From positions 7,581,519 to 7,645,518 of the forward strand of contig OZ020521.1 of assembly GCA_963971425.1 (NCBI GenBank): DNA of 64,000 nucleotides. The letters run 5' to 3'. The position numbers and the translations under genes are program-made. This document shows positions 48,221-61,112 of this stretch, one piece after another. The notes under the pieces are model-generated. The model saw only the letters and a list, made by a program, of their open reading frames with translations. It did not search any database and was not told the DNA's origin. The DNA is from Bryoerythrophyllum caledonicum. Its lineage: Eukaryota > Streptophyta > Bryopsida > Pottiales > Pottiaceae. The first letter of the stretch is position 1. Each line of letters opens with the position of its first letter.

Positions 48221-48563
48221 GGTTGCGGAAGGACGGACCGGGCAGGGCGGAGCAGCGGCAAAGCAGGGGCGAGCGTGAGCCGAAAGAGAATGTATTGTCC
48301 GCGCGATCAGGGTTTTGGGGGTCCCATGGGCGCCAAACCCTAACCCTAATTCACTTAAACCCTGGCCGCGTTCACACGGGGGGTCTGGGTTCCTCGTTCC
48401 CATCCATCTGCGAACGGCGCATTCTCGTGGAGGAGAATTTACCCTTTGCTTCAGGGCTTAGGGTTTTAGGGTTCAGAATTAGGGCTAGGCGGTATCCTCT
48501 TGTGTGTGTGCACACACACGGTGCAGACACACAGACACACAAGACGTTGAGTATTCGGGTGCG
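48221..48563. promoter_or_regulatory. Divergent RPS3a/RH10 promoter with telo-boxes
   Basis: Only 343 bp separate the two start codons. The interval contains AAACCCTAACCCTAA (48335-48349) and TTAGGGTTTTAGGGTT (48458-48473), the telo-box in both orientations. Telo-boxes are known plant promoter elements of ribosomal protein and translation genes. A (GT/CA)-rich run (GTGTGTGTGCACACACAC) precedes RH10. No TATA box is obvious. Shared control of both genes is an inference. Confidence 0.7.
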
Positions 48564-50671
<2,108 letters not shown>

Positions 50672-51334
50672 GGTTTAGGGTTTTGTAATACTGATTCTTG
50701 TCGGGGGAAAAATTATGATTCTATGATACCATTTTATGTTTAGGGTTTAGGGTGGCGCAAGTCCTCTGGTCCTCAGGGATAGCTTAAAGGGTAGGGTTTG
50801 CATCATATTCTTACACAGATGCAGTTTTTGTGTCTTTGATGGAAACTGAAATTTATTCTGATTTGAATTGTCTCAAGGGCATGGTTGCAGTTCGGGTTTT
50901 GTATGGATGTTTATGTTTGTCCAAAGCCCTAACCCCTAAACCTGGTTACGATATGATTTTTACGGACGCTTATGTTTAATCTTGATTATTTATCGTGTGT
51001 CTCAGAAGGGCATGGTTTTCTAGGTTAAATGTGTGTCCATGGTTTCCAGCACAGAAACCCTTTCCATGGTATATTGAGAGACAATCAGCGACAGCGCTCA
51101 GTACTTGTATCAATTAAAACTCTAAAAAGTAGAGTCTTAGATATCTTACTAAAACAGCTGTCCACCAAGAAATGACATCATAAACATTGATGCAGAGTGC
51201 TGAGATCTCTCCAATTTTACAAGCGAAGATAGCATTGTCTAACCCGAGAACAGTAAGGAATCAGGCAATGCTCTCACTGCTGGTACTGTCAGAGATTTTT
51301 TCCTCAGTTTGGAGATGTACCTTGCTCATCATCT
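50672..51334. other. Intergenic region with telomere-like motifs
   Basis: GTAGGGTTTAGGGTTTTG (50669-50686) and TTTAGGGTTTAGGGTGG (50739-50755) are short telomere-like runs of the kind found in plant promoters. No gene was recognised up to the F-box gene stop. Confidence 0.45.
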
Positions 51335-53574
51335 TCAGCTCAAGGCTGCAGGGGTTGGTTTTCCTCTAGGCTTGCTCTTGGTGGAAGTTTCGCTCCCAAA
51401 ACAGCGCCGTAGCTTCTGTTGTGTGAACGTTGTGGAAGAAAGAGTGAGGTCGTCCAGCACAGTACTTGCCTCCTGTAAATCTCTCCAAGTCAGAAACTTT
51501 TGCACAGTAGACTCTACTACAACCCCTGCACCCTACTACAACACTAGTGAAGTTATTTGTAAAGTCATCCAAAGTTTAAACAAGATAACCCCCTCTTCCT
51601 CATTAAAATCAGCTCTAAATGGTTGAAAATCAGCTCAAGAGAGAACGGTGAGTAGTATTTGTCAAGGTTGATCTCATGCAAACTCATTCATTTACTCTTG
51701 AAGAGGGTGATTTAACTTGAGTTTAGAGACCACCAAGCTCTTCCATCAAATGAACTGAAGGATTAGAATTAACGACTACTGAGAGTGAGGAAACTAGGGT
51801 AATAAAAAGAGGGGGTATTCTATTGGATGACTGGACAAATAACTCTAATGCATTCACAATAGAACAGCAAGTTCGTCTTTAACATATAATAAGGTACCTG
51901 AAATAGGTGATCGGCAGAGCGGAACAGGTCGAGCTCGTTGTCAGAAGCGATTCCGCCACGCTTTGCACTTGCCAAACCTGACCATGTTGCTTGCAAAACG
52001 CTTCGTATGCCGTACTTGAGAATGACCTGGCTCCTGCACGGAAATGACTCCGAAAGATGAAACTCTAGAGCTGAATGTGAACAAGAACAATTCACAACCT
52101 AGGTCCACTAATCAGCATCCAATATACCTGAAGCAGATTATGCCCTTTCCGTAAACCGTTGGAGTCGTCGCCAATGCATTACTGCGCAAACATGACAGGT
52201 CTTAATCTCATGCAGGAACCAGAAAGATAGAAGTGGCAGCTAAACCATTGAATATTGCAAGCAACAGATTGATGAAAGGAAAGAGGAGATTAGCTCGGTG
52301 CCTCCGTGCTCGCTCAGCCATGACCTCATGGTTGAGTTCCGGGCAATGTGACACCACAAGCATGAGCCATCGCTTGAACCGCCTCCACATCTCCAGAACA
52401 AGCACCCAAACTTGCTGGACCTCATCTTCATCCCACACGTCGTTCGGCAGATGCAAACCTTTCTCCCGCCTCTTGAGCTCAATCCTTTGGATGGTCACGA
52501 GCACAACCACCGCGACACGATCAGCGCGATCCGAAAACGCAGCTCCAAACGCCTCGTACAGAAGCGACCAGTCGTTGATGACGAGCTTCTGGGTGAGAGA
52601 GCGGAAGATGGCGGACGGGTGGTTGCTGTCCGGCTTCTCGTGGTCCCACCAAGCGTTGAGCGCGGAGCGCACAAACTCGTAGCCTCGGCGGAACACCTGG
52701 AATCGCATCCTCAAGTCCATCGACAGGCCCGCGTTGCGGATCTCCATCCACCTGCAGAGAGGACCACATTAGAATCCAGCATGAATGATGGACGTCATTG
52801 AAAGGATTCCCTTGAAGAAGCTATTTTCACACGGACGCAGGAAGTGTGAGGATTTTCACCACTTCACTATTTTGACATGGCACAAGAGCAGCGGATGTTC
52901 AAGTCATTTACAAATGATGAAAGAGGGTCCGACCCTCCTTCACCATATGTAAGTGGCTCTGTGATCCGATGTTCTTGTGTCATGTGAAAATGGTGAAGCG
53001 GTGAAAACCCTCACACTTCCTGCTTCCGTGTGAAAATAGCTGCTTTAAGGAAAACCTTTCTCTGGTGGAGAAGAGACAGACATTGAGTGCACCTTGGTAG
53101 GGCGCTGGCAGGAGCAGGAGTTCCAGACACAGGGACGTGCACCCAGACGTCCTCCCTGCAAGCGACTCGGTGCCACCGTTTGCACGTGCGCATGCAAGCG
53201 CAAAGCTCTCTCACGTTCAGCCTCGTGAGCACAGTCGCCAGGAGATCGTCGTCCATTGCGTCCGCAGGACAACCCTCGATGGGAGCGCTATACCCGACAG
53301 ATTTTTCGGCGTGCTTGGCCTTCTTCGTTGGCGTGGATTGGGGTTCCATCCGAGACACAGAGGGTGTCTGCACCTTGGAGCTCTTAGATATGCCTATCTC
53401 CCATCCGGGAAACGCAAAGGTGAGCTGCGAGGTTGTCGAAGGTGATGAAGTCTCCTCCTCGGTGATGTTGGGAGTCGGCGCTGGATTCTTGATGTATGTC
53501 GCGGCCAGCTCCATGTCCAGAGCGGCGTCCAGAGCCTCTTCGTCTATGTCACACACCGGTTCCTCCATCGCCAT
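51335..53574 (-). CDS. F-box domain protein, five exons
   Basis: F-box proteins recruit substrates to SCF ubiquitin ligases through SKP1. The tentative minus-strand model is 53574-53093, 52751-52266, 52181-52128, 52033-51898 and 51511-51335, giving 444 aa in one continuous frame. The F-box lies at about 117-155 (DDDLLATVLTRLNVRELCAC...CKRWHRVACREDVW). The N-terminus is acidic and Ser/Thr-rich. The rest (WMEIRNAGLSMDLRMRF, KLVINDWSLLYEAFGAAF, KYGIRSVLQATWSGLASA) is helical and matches no kelch, LRR or WD40 pattern; I do not recognise the family. The exon 1/2 junction (CCAAG|GTGCAC to TGCAG|G) is convincing. The exon 2 donor (AATCT|GTTGCT) and exon 5 acceptor (AGAG|TCT) are weak and chosen to keep the frame. 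Intron 1 contains a MITE. The start MAMEEPVCDIDEE is the first of two near ATGs; a longer upstream start in the same frame (53625) is possible. Confidence 0.75.
52819..53042. mobile_element. Palindromic MITE in intron 1 of the F-box gene
   Basis: About 224 bp with arms of about 80 bp. The left arm AGCTATTTTCACACGGACGC and right arm (reverse complement AGCTATTTTCACACGGAAGC) continue pairing through AGGAAGTGTGAGG and TTTTCACC. Candidate flanking duplications CTTGAAG (52811-52817) and CTTTAAG (53043-53049) differ by one base. It lies wholly between the exon 1 donor and exon 2 acceptor. Confidence 0.8.
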
Positions 53575-53689
53575 GGATGAGATGATAATCTTCGCCTCAC
53601 CCCAGAAAAACAGTAGAAGAATCACACATACTGGAGACCAACCAAAAGATGTGCAAACTCAAGTTTGCCAATTCCAACCCTTCTTTTCT

Positions 53690-54310
53690 CCAAACTAGAT
53701 ACGTCACAAGATCATCTGATCACCTCTTGGGGAAAGTTTCACTCCCAGAAAACACTAACAAATAGCAAGTCATGCTAAAACCCTAACTCTACATACAGAA
53801 ACCGAAAATCACCAGAATTATGGCAAAGGAAGCGCTGCAACGTCAATTCCACAAACGAATGCTCACAACCCACATTCTAGAGCACAATCACCTCTCAAAC
53901 TAGCTACCTTCACAAGATGATGCAACTGATCGTCTCTCATCCAGAGTTTCACCTCATCCAAAGAATCCTACTACTTCAATAGAAACTAAAGTACGAAGGT
54001 GATATATAATAACAAACCCTAACTCTACACACAGAAACTGAAACCCACCAAATCATGGCAAATGAAGCGCTGCAACGTCAATTTCACAAACAAATGCTCA
54101 CGAGCCCAAATTCTGAACCACAATCATCTCTGAAACTAGCTACCTTCACAAAATGATGCAACTGATCATCTCCTCCAAAGAATTCTACTAACTCAATAGA
54201 AACTAAAGTACAAAGTTTCAAATGTAATAACAGCAAAAATGCAGACTCAATTCCACAACCAAATGCTCACAACCCAAACCCCACATCACACGTCAAACTA
54301 GAGATGCGCT
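53690..54310. repeat. Degenerate tandem repeat upstream of the F-box gene
   Basis: Diverged units of about 205-240 bp start near AAACTAG at 53692, 53897 and 54132, with a partial unit at about 54294. They share CTTCACAAGATGATGCAACT, CAATAGAAACTAAAGTAC, AACCCTAACTCTACA and AAGCGCTGCAACGTCAATT. The block lies 5' of the F-box gene and may be part of its promoter region. Confidence 0.7.
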
Positions 54311-54856
54311 GCAAACCCTACTCGTTTCGCACTACCACAACAAACCAAAATCCAAGGCTGAAACATAACAACAATCATCACCAAATGCAACCTCAATTTT
54401 GATCAAGTTTTTTTTCACTGTAGTAGTTGAACTTATTCTTCAACTTTAATTCACTCAAATCAAATTAATTTCCATAATCATACTACTAAAATCATAATCT
54501 ACGCAGTGAACCATGCAGCCACCCACCACACAGCCAACTATGCACTGGACTACAAAAACATTGTACTCAACCGCGCAATTAATTGCGCAGTCGATGCACT
54601 GAACCATGTTACTTTTTTTTTTTTATACAGTTTGTAATATAAAAACAAGATTAAAATGGTTGGACTAATGCGTTGCAAAGCAAGCGCCAATTGCTAGTAT
54701 TTACATAAAATCATATTAACTTAAATAATATCTAGAAAAAAAGAAAAAAAGAAATGGTTTCTAAGATGAATGAATGCATTACTACAAAATATCTAATTTT
54801 CAAAATATCAAAATTGTAAGTGCTACACTTTGTGAATTGGTTTCTCATCAATGTGA
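54311..54856. other. AT-rich intergenic region
   Basis: No gene was recognised. It probably includes the 3' UTR of the secreted-protein gene at its right end. GCAGTGAACCATGCAGCC and CACTGAACCATG-like words near 54505-54605 recur loosely. Confidence 0.4.
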
Positions 54857-55426
54857 CTATGGTGTTGGTGATGGCGTGGGCGATGGAGGAGTAGAGTCTA
54901 TTGGTGCTTCACTTGGATTTGGCGCCACCATACATGTCACCGACAACTCCCCATATATACAAGTATGAGTAGGATGATAATTTGCATTTCTTGTTGACAC
55001 TTCCGATGTACATGTGAAGCTCGTATCTGTAGAAGTACATGTAGTGCCCGAAGAAATGGGTGGAGGCCCATGTGGGAATGGAAACCAATGTTTTCCTTCT
55101 GATTCCAAGGTTGGTGACAAAGCTTGGTCCATTGATGCTTCACTTGGTTGGGGTGCCACCACACATGTCACTGATGACTTTGTGTAGATACAACTATGGG
55201 TGGCAACATTTTGTGAATATGAACTTGACACCTCGGATGAACATGAGAAACCGGAATCGGTGAATGTACATGTGGTGCCCGAAGGAAGAGGTGGAGGTCC
55301 AAATCCGAAAGGAAATGGCCCATGTTTTCTTCCGAATTGGAATGTTTGGTCTGCACTTGCTTGAACAACATGTGATGCGAAAAGTAACCCAACGAGAAAC
55401 AATACCAAAAACTTCCTAAGGCCCAT
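54857..55426 (-). CDS. Small secreted protein with duplicated four-cysteine module
   Basis: A single-exon 189-aa protein of unknown family. Residues 1-25 form a signal peptide (MGLRKFLVLFLVGLLFASHV, cleavage likely after VQASA). The mature part has two tandem modules of about 77 residues, each opening with a PF(P/G)xGPPP(L/I)xSGTTC stretch. The cysteines are at 53, 62, 79, 88 and 130, 139, 156, 165, giving the same spacing C-x8-C-x16-C-x8-C in both. Shared blocks are SGTTCT, CSSEVS/CTSEVS, HSCIY/HTCIY and SVTC(V/M)VAP(Q/N)PSEA. The C-terminus is a Pro/Ser/Thr tail (PPSPTPSPTP). Even cysteines suggest disulfides and an extracellular or cell-wall role; function is unknown. The first ATG (55424-55426) directly precedes the signal peptide. 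A TATA-like box lies about 140 bp upstream. It appears intact. Confidence 0.85.
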   Translation of the reverse strand: MGLRKFLVLFLVGLLFASHVVQASADQTFQFGRKHGPFPFGFGPPPLPSGTTCTFTDSGFSCSSEVSSSYSQNVATHSCIYTKSSVTCVVAPQPSEASMDQALSPTLESEGKHWFPFPHGPPPISSGTTCTSTDTSFTCTSEVSTRNANYHPTHTCIYGELSVTCMVAPNPSEAPIDSTPPSPTPSPTP

Positions 55427-55560
55427 GTTGAGATACTACAAGACCTGAATAGCTTAGGAAAATAAAACAAAATGTGTCACAAAGGTGTAACAATCGATCA
55501 GAGAAAAATGGACAAGAGTCTAAGGAAGTAAGAAAACTCGTAATGAAGCTGACACTGACC

Positions 55561-55571
55561 CTTTTTTTATA
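55561..55571 (-). promoter_or_regulatory. TATA box of the secreted-protein gene
   Basis: Minus-strand TATAAAAAAAG at 55571-55561, about 135-145 bp upstream of the start codon. That leaves room for a 5' UTR of about 105-115 nt. Further upstream (55585-55670) the word GCATTTTACTTTA recurs three times in diverged form, perhaps regulatory. Confidence 0.6.
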
Positions 55572-55679
55572 GTTGGGGAGATGTTCACTTTTACTTTGAA
55601 GCATTTTACTTTAGAATCGTCATTTACTCCGGGAGCATTTTACTTCAGAAAGTAAAAGATGCATTTTACTTTACCCTTT

Positions 55680-57407
55680 TACATTAATCCTCTCATTGGT
55701 GGGGTCAAACCTTTTTTTTCTGGGCGATTTGGAGCCAAAAGGCACCCAAAAAATCCAACAAAAGAATATTCTCAATAGAATTGGAAAATTTATGATTTTA
55801 TATCATCAAAATTTCATTGATGGCGTTGCCATATCTTCATATTGCTACTAATGAATAGCGGGGACTCGATCCTGTGGCTAGAAAGGATGTACAAATCTAT
55901 GTTCACGGAGAAAGTTTGGTTTTGTATGGTTCCATGAGAAACTTTGTGTCGCCAAATATGTGCTCTCCAAATTTTTTGTTTAGCCACTCTGGCTATAACC
56001 GTGAAACCCAAAAATAATAATAATTAATAATAATAATAAAATAATAAAATAATAATAAAATAATATTTGGTGAGGTCGTTGGAATATTAAAGCTCCTCTT
56101 ACTTTTTTTGTCATTTTACACAATCTGACACTGGTTCTCGTTGAATGTTGTGGACTCTGGAGGTTTCAGAGTGCCCCTTTTCCAGTGTCTACCAATGATT
56201 TCTGGCAGTTCTTCTTATGATTACCGTCAGTGATAATCACAGCAGCTCAAAAGTCCCCTTCAACCTATTCCCCTACCTCAGAATTATTACCAAAATAATA
56301 TTCATTTTCCATCTCCTCACCTATCGACTTCTCCAAACTCCTAAACACACAAGTTACAATAAATTTGACAACCGGCAGCCAGATCATCCCATCAATATTC
56401 ATAAAAATTCTCTTTCATGTGCAAACTAAGTTCTCTGGTATTTTCTGTCACAACCACAATCACCAACGTTTCCTAAAGTTGCTAAAACCAGTCCCAAGAA
56501 AAACCCAGCTGCTACTATGAAAAATCGGAAAAAAAATAAGGAAATTAAACTAGATGGTGACCAACATTAAACAATATCCACGGACATCACATGGATATTA
56601 CAGGGTATCACCTAGATATCACATGCTTGAATAGGTTATTAAACTCCTTTTGAGACATTTTCAGAAATGAATATTTCAGGTCGCTGACAATCACCAACCA
56701 ACCAACCATTCATTTCTTTGCACACCAAGCTCAGTCGATGATTGAAGCTTCAGTCGGTAAGATGATATACTATAGTTATAGTTAGAAGTATTCTTGCCGG
56801 AAATTAGAACTTTGTTGAATCCGTGTTCACGTGGCTTCTACAGTTTCGCACCCGTATTGGGCAATCCGCTCGAATTGTCCCGCTCGCTCTCACGCGCTCG
56901 GAGGCGACGATCACTGCAGAGAAGCAGCTACCGATCCGTCAACTCGACCTCCAAGCAAACCTCGTGGAACGAACCTCTAGAAAATCATTACAGTTGACTG
57001 GGAGAGGGTGGATGTCGATCTCGCCGCGTTTGGAGCTCTAGGATTGACGTGGAGGTGGAGCGTTTCATGTCGAGGCGTTCGGTCAGGTTGTGTTGGATAG
57101 TTCTAGGATTGATCTGGAGGTGGGACACAGTCTGGATTTTGAGTGGGGTGAATTGATGCTTGACGGGCTTTGGGAGGCGAAGGGTCTAGCAGCTCTGGTG
57201 GTGAAGACGGGGAGGATTGGTGTTGAGAACTTGGCAGGTGAAGGTTCAATGCAGCGGGGTTGAGATCGGATTGCACCTCGTGTTAGGGTTTGGAGGTGGA
57301 TTGGAGCTCACGTGACTAGGGTTTGGAGCTGGATTGGAGGTCATTTCGGAGTGGGGAGTTTCTGTTTTGCGGGGTGGAGGCGCGAGCGAGGGAATTGGGT
57401 GGTTTCG
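55680..57407. other. Intergenic region upstream of the glycosyltransferase
   Basis: AT-rich to about 56780, including an (ATA)n-like run at 56013-56066 and a family R copy at about 56550-56700. From 56800 the sequence becomes GC-richer and probably holds the promoter and 5' UTR of the downstream gene. No other gene was recognised. Confidence 0.4.
56550..56700 (-). repeat. Repeat family R, copy 3
   Basis: Diverged copy with GGACATCACATGGATATTAC, GGTATCACCTAGATATCACA, TGCTTGAATAGGTTATTAAACTCC and TTTTCAGAAATGAAT in the same order as the reverse complement of the 62.7-62.9 kb copy. The GGCCTAGG segment is missing. Confidence 0.5.
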
Positions 57408-59210
57408 ATGCTGGAGACGAGGCATGGCGGATTTCGGACAGGCAGGCCCGACTGGCACGGGAGAATCTTTAGACCCGTCTACTTCCTCGTCACGCTCGCG
57501 ACAGGCGCATTGCTGGGCATCTTCCTCACGCTCCAGCTCCTCAACTACTTTCGGATCGGGTACATCATCTCCTCGAGCGACGTCGCAGCAGTCTCGCCCC
57601 TGCGTGGCCATCCTACCAACAGGTACCACTACTTGAACCAGGGCATGGGCGACGAGGAGCTGCTGTGGCGCGCCTCCATGGCGCCTCGTCGCCCCGGGTC
57701 GCCCGTTGCGCGCACTTTCAAGGTGGCGTTCATGTTCTTGACTGTCGGGCCCCTGCCGCTGCGGCCGCTCTGGGAGGAGTTCTTCAAGGGCCACGAAGAC
57801 AAGTACACCGTCTATGTGCATTCGCTGCCGGGTTACATCCCGGATGTGGAGCCTGGGTCTGTCTTCTTCGGCCGCCATGTCCGCAGCCAGGTTGGTTGTC
57901 ATTTCCTCTTGAGAGTTTGTGTCCGCATGATGAATGCCGTTGATATTGGTTTCTAAGTAGAGATAGGTTGATTTCATGTGCGAGGTGTGAGTACCAAGCC
58001 CGGCATCTGATGTGATTACCAAGGCCTGATGATGTGATGTATGTACGTGGAGCTGTTTGTGCAACAACCGTAACGTTCGTGTTTAATGATTTCCTTCCTA
58101 TGTGTAGACTGTGATATAGACTGTGATAGCAACCATTCCCAGCATACGTGACGAATGGCGTTGATATAGACTTACAGCAGAAATAGCTTGGTGCTCTGGT
58201 GCATGAGGTGTGAGTACCAAGCGCTGATGATGTTATGGAATAAGCGTAACGTCTGTGTGAATGAGGATGTCCTAACAATTTACCAGTTCATGTGTACATT
58301 CGTGATAGCATGTTACATCTTCCATATATTGGTTGTAGATTCACGGTAGAGATTTAGCTTCAAGGTGTTGTATTGCGAGGGTCCAGTGCTATGAGGTGCG
58401 AGTACTCAGTCCTGACGATGTGATTCACGATTGCGAAGTTGCTCATGGCATAAGCGTTTCGTTCGTGTGGGAGGATTTCAGATGTAGACTCATGGTAGCA
58501 TGTTACATCTTCAGTTCTACTGTTTTGCTCACCTTTGAACCTCTTTCTCACCATGTTGTTTCCAGGCCACGAAATGGGGCGACATCTCGATGTGCGACGC
58601 GGAGAGGCGTCTGCTAGCGAACGCGCTTCTGGACCAGGAGAACGAGCGGTTCGTCCTGCTGTCGGAGAGCTGCGCGCCGCTGTGGCCCTTCTCCTTCATC
58701 TACGGCTACCTCACCAACTCCACGGAGAGCTTCGTGGGCGTGTTCGACGACCCAGGCCCGGTGGGCCGGGGCCGCTACGACGAGCGCATGATGCCGGAGG
58801 TCAGCATCGACCAGTGGCGCAAGGGCGCGCAGTGGTTCGACGTAGACAGAGAGCTCGCCGTCTACATCGTGTCGGACGTGAAGTACTACCCCAAGTTCCA
58901 GGAGTTTTGCAGGCCCATTTGTTACGTGGACGAGCATTACATCCCGACCATGCTGTTCATCGAGTTCCGGGAGAAGGTGGCCATGCGGAGCGTGACGGCG
59001 GTGGACTGGACGCGAGGCGGGCCGCACCCGGGCGAGTTCGGCAAAGAGGACGCCGAGGAGTTTTACAAGCGCATCAGGAGCGGCAGGGATTGCAGCTACA
59101 ATGGCGAGCCTGGCCACTACTGCTATCTCTTCGCCAGGAAGTTCATGGCGGATAGCTTGGAGCCTTTGCATGCGCATCTTGTGCGAGAGCTGCGCGAGCT
59201 TCCGGATTGA
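57408..59210 (+). CDS. BC10-like GT14 glycosyltransferase (core-2/I-branching type), two exons
   Basis: A Golgi type II membrane protein of the plant DUF266/BC10 group (GT14). In rice BC10 affects cell-wall and arabinogalactan synthesis; the exact acceptor is unknown. Exons are 57408-57890 and 58566-59210, joined CAG|GTTGGT to TTCCAG|GCC in phase 0, giving 375 aa. Residues about 22-46 form the membrane anchor (VYFLVTLATGALLGIFLTLQLL). Family blocks are MGDEELLWRASMAP (80-93), KVAFMFLTVGPLPLRPLWEEFFKGH (105-129), YTVYVHSLPGY, then in exon 2 ISMCDAERRLLANALLD, RFVLLSESCAPL, SFVGVFDDPG, RYDERMMPEVS...WRKGAQWF, VDEHYIPTML and LFARKFMADSLEPL. Length fits the family (350-400). An upstream in-frame ATG (57312) would add 32 unconserved residues, so 57408 is preferred. 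The 3' end is duplicated downstream. It looks functional. Confidence 0.92.
57970..58525 (+). repeat. Diverged tandem units in the glycosyltransferase intron
   Basis: Three diverged units start near GTGAGTACCAAG/GCGAGTACTCAG at about 57986, 58209 and 58396. Each is followed by CTGATGATGTGAT-like, GCGTAACGT(T)CGTGT-like and GTAGACT/GTGATAGCATG-like blocks. They account for most of the 675-bp intron. Confidence 0.6.
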
Positions 59211-59350
59211 CCACTGCAACTTCTTCACCTTCATGCGATGACGTTGAACCTGCTATCTCTTCGCCAGGAAGTTCATGCCGGATAGCTTGGAGCCGTTGCA
59301 TGCGCATCTTCTGCGAGAGCTTCCGGATTGACCACTGCAACTTCTACATC
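59117..59350 (+). repeat. Tandem duplication of the glycosyltransferase 3' terminus
   Basis: The segment from CTGCTATCTCTTCGCCAGGA (59118) through the stop codon and CACTGCAACTTCT is repeated starting at 59250, about 132 bp downstream. The second copy has a G-to-C change (TTCATGCCGG), lacks the nine bases encoding LRE or ELR, and ends in the same stop. It lies after the real stop and is presumably 3' UTR. Confidence 0.85.
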
Positions 59351-61112
59351 TTCATGAGATGACATTGTCTGCTCATATCGAGGTTAGTCCTGAACATTGA
59401 CCTCTAATTTTGATGTGCTCCTGACGAGGTGCTGCGGATGTGGAGACTGCTTTTGAGGCTTCTTTTGAGAGATTTGCTGTGTGTACGTTGACGTCGCGGT
59501 CATTATGACAGTTTGTAGAAATTGATTATAGGTTCCGGGAATAAGTCTGTAGATAGTCAGTCAATGGCTAGAGCAAGTATTGCCCTCACACAACAATTTT
59601 GTACAATTTGACAGCATGATAATATCAATAATAATAACACGAGAGATTTGGTGCAGCAGCTGTTAGCAACAAATATTCAACACTTTCGCACTTTTTTGCT
59701 TGCCAACATGAGTCCTGAAATACAAAATACACTCATCGTTAGAGAGGGCTTCTTAAACTCTGATTGACTGAATCCATTCTTCAATCGGTCATGATTGAAC
59801 TCTTTGGAGAGACAATTTTGTGGTATGCTTAGGGTGTAGAAGTAAAAATAAAGAGTAGAATTGTACTCTCAAGAAGTGGATTACCTATTTTTGCTTTAAG
59901 AACCAGCACAGACTTCGTAATTGTCTTCATGGAGTTCTCGTGTTAATTCCTCTCTTTTTCTTGTGTGTCTTCTCGTGGGAGCTTCTCATGTGTTGTGGCT
60001 TACATGCTTTAAATCAGAAAAATAAAAAAGAGGAGGGTTTGATGTTTTATATTACTACTGCCTAAGCCAAGCAGTTATTGGTAAGCAAAAACATACCCGG
60101 TTTCCAAAAGGCCAACTCCAATTCTGCTTATTGTGAGTAGGCAACTTAACGATAATATCTGTCAAACAATTAGTACTAATTTGTGGCATACTCTGGCACT
60201 GATGGCCTTGCTCCAATTCTTTGCATTGCAACAATAAAAAATAATTAGTTGATTCGAATCATAGTTGCAATTAAACGCGTTCAACTCACGTGGACGCAAA
60301 AAAGGCAAAAGTTTCTCCAAATTTTACCTTTTTTCCTTTATTTTGGCCGCCCATGATTCTTCTCCTTTCTCGTCCATTCATGAATCTGACCCAGTCGCCT
60401 AAAAAATATGGCCCCAAATTTAAGGGCAATTCACATCTGGACCAAGTGTTGGGAGCCTTATTGAGTGGGCTCTTGGCTTTCACACTGCGACCAATATCGA
60501 GGGGTTGACGGTGTCCAAAATGCTCACATGGCAACATTTTTTGAGAGTTTTGGTGCCAACAAGAATAGAAACCCAAATGCTTTTTTTTCATTGAAATATT
60601 CAAACTGTGACAAGATCTTAGCTAATAAAGTGAAACAATAGTTTCTTTTACCTGAGTTTATTACCTTATTTTTTAATCCAAACTCTTTTATCTAAAATGT
60701 TTACTTTAATTTATTTTTGTGCGAGTCGTTGTGTTGGAATTTCTTTTGTGTAATGAGCATTTTGGCCATTTTCTTGATGTTCTTTTTACTAAAACTCTGT
60801 TATCTTCTAGGCTTCATGACTAAAGAAAGTGAGATAGGAATAATTTCAAATAATAAGGACCTTTAAAAAGTAAATTTTGACTCCGGATTTGCCAAATAAT
60901 TTGGATCACAGTCTCTCAACTCGGCCCTTGGGCTTTCAGACTACAAGGACCTAAACTCAAGAAATTGCATTTTTTAATGTTTTTTTTCCAACTCCAAGAC
61001 TTAGCTTCTCTGCATAGTTTGGTCTTTGATGGAGTTTGGTCCTTGGCCTGAGTGTGAATTGCCCCTTAAAATCAAAGTTGGGCTCTTTCACAAAGTGTAG
61101 CCGTAAGTTGAA
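59351..61112. other. Intergenic region
   Basis: AT-rich, with no recognisable gene. Two short overlapping frames near 60286-60603 look like chance. A TATCTCTTC-free 3' UTR of the glycosyltransferase probably extends a little into it. Confidence 0.4.

Noticed and set aside
48335-48473. Interstitial telomere
   Set aside because: Only two to three repeat units at each place, in a ribosomal-protein promoter; better explained as telo-boxes.
52233-52801. Plus-strand frames opposite F-box exon 2
   Set aside because: Antisense shadows of the minus-strand exon, which has matching splice sites and a frame continuous with the F-box.
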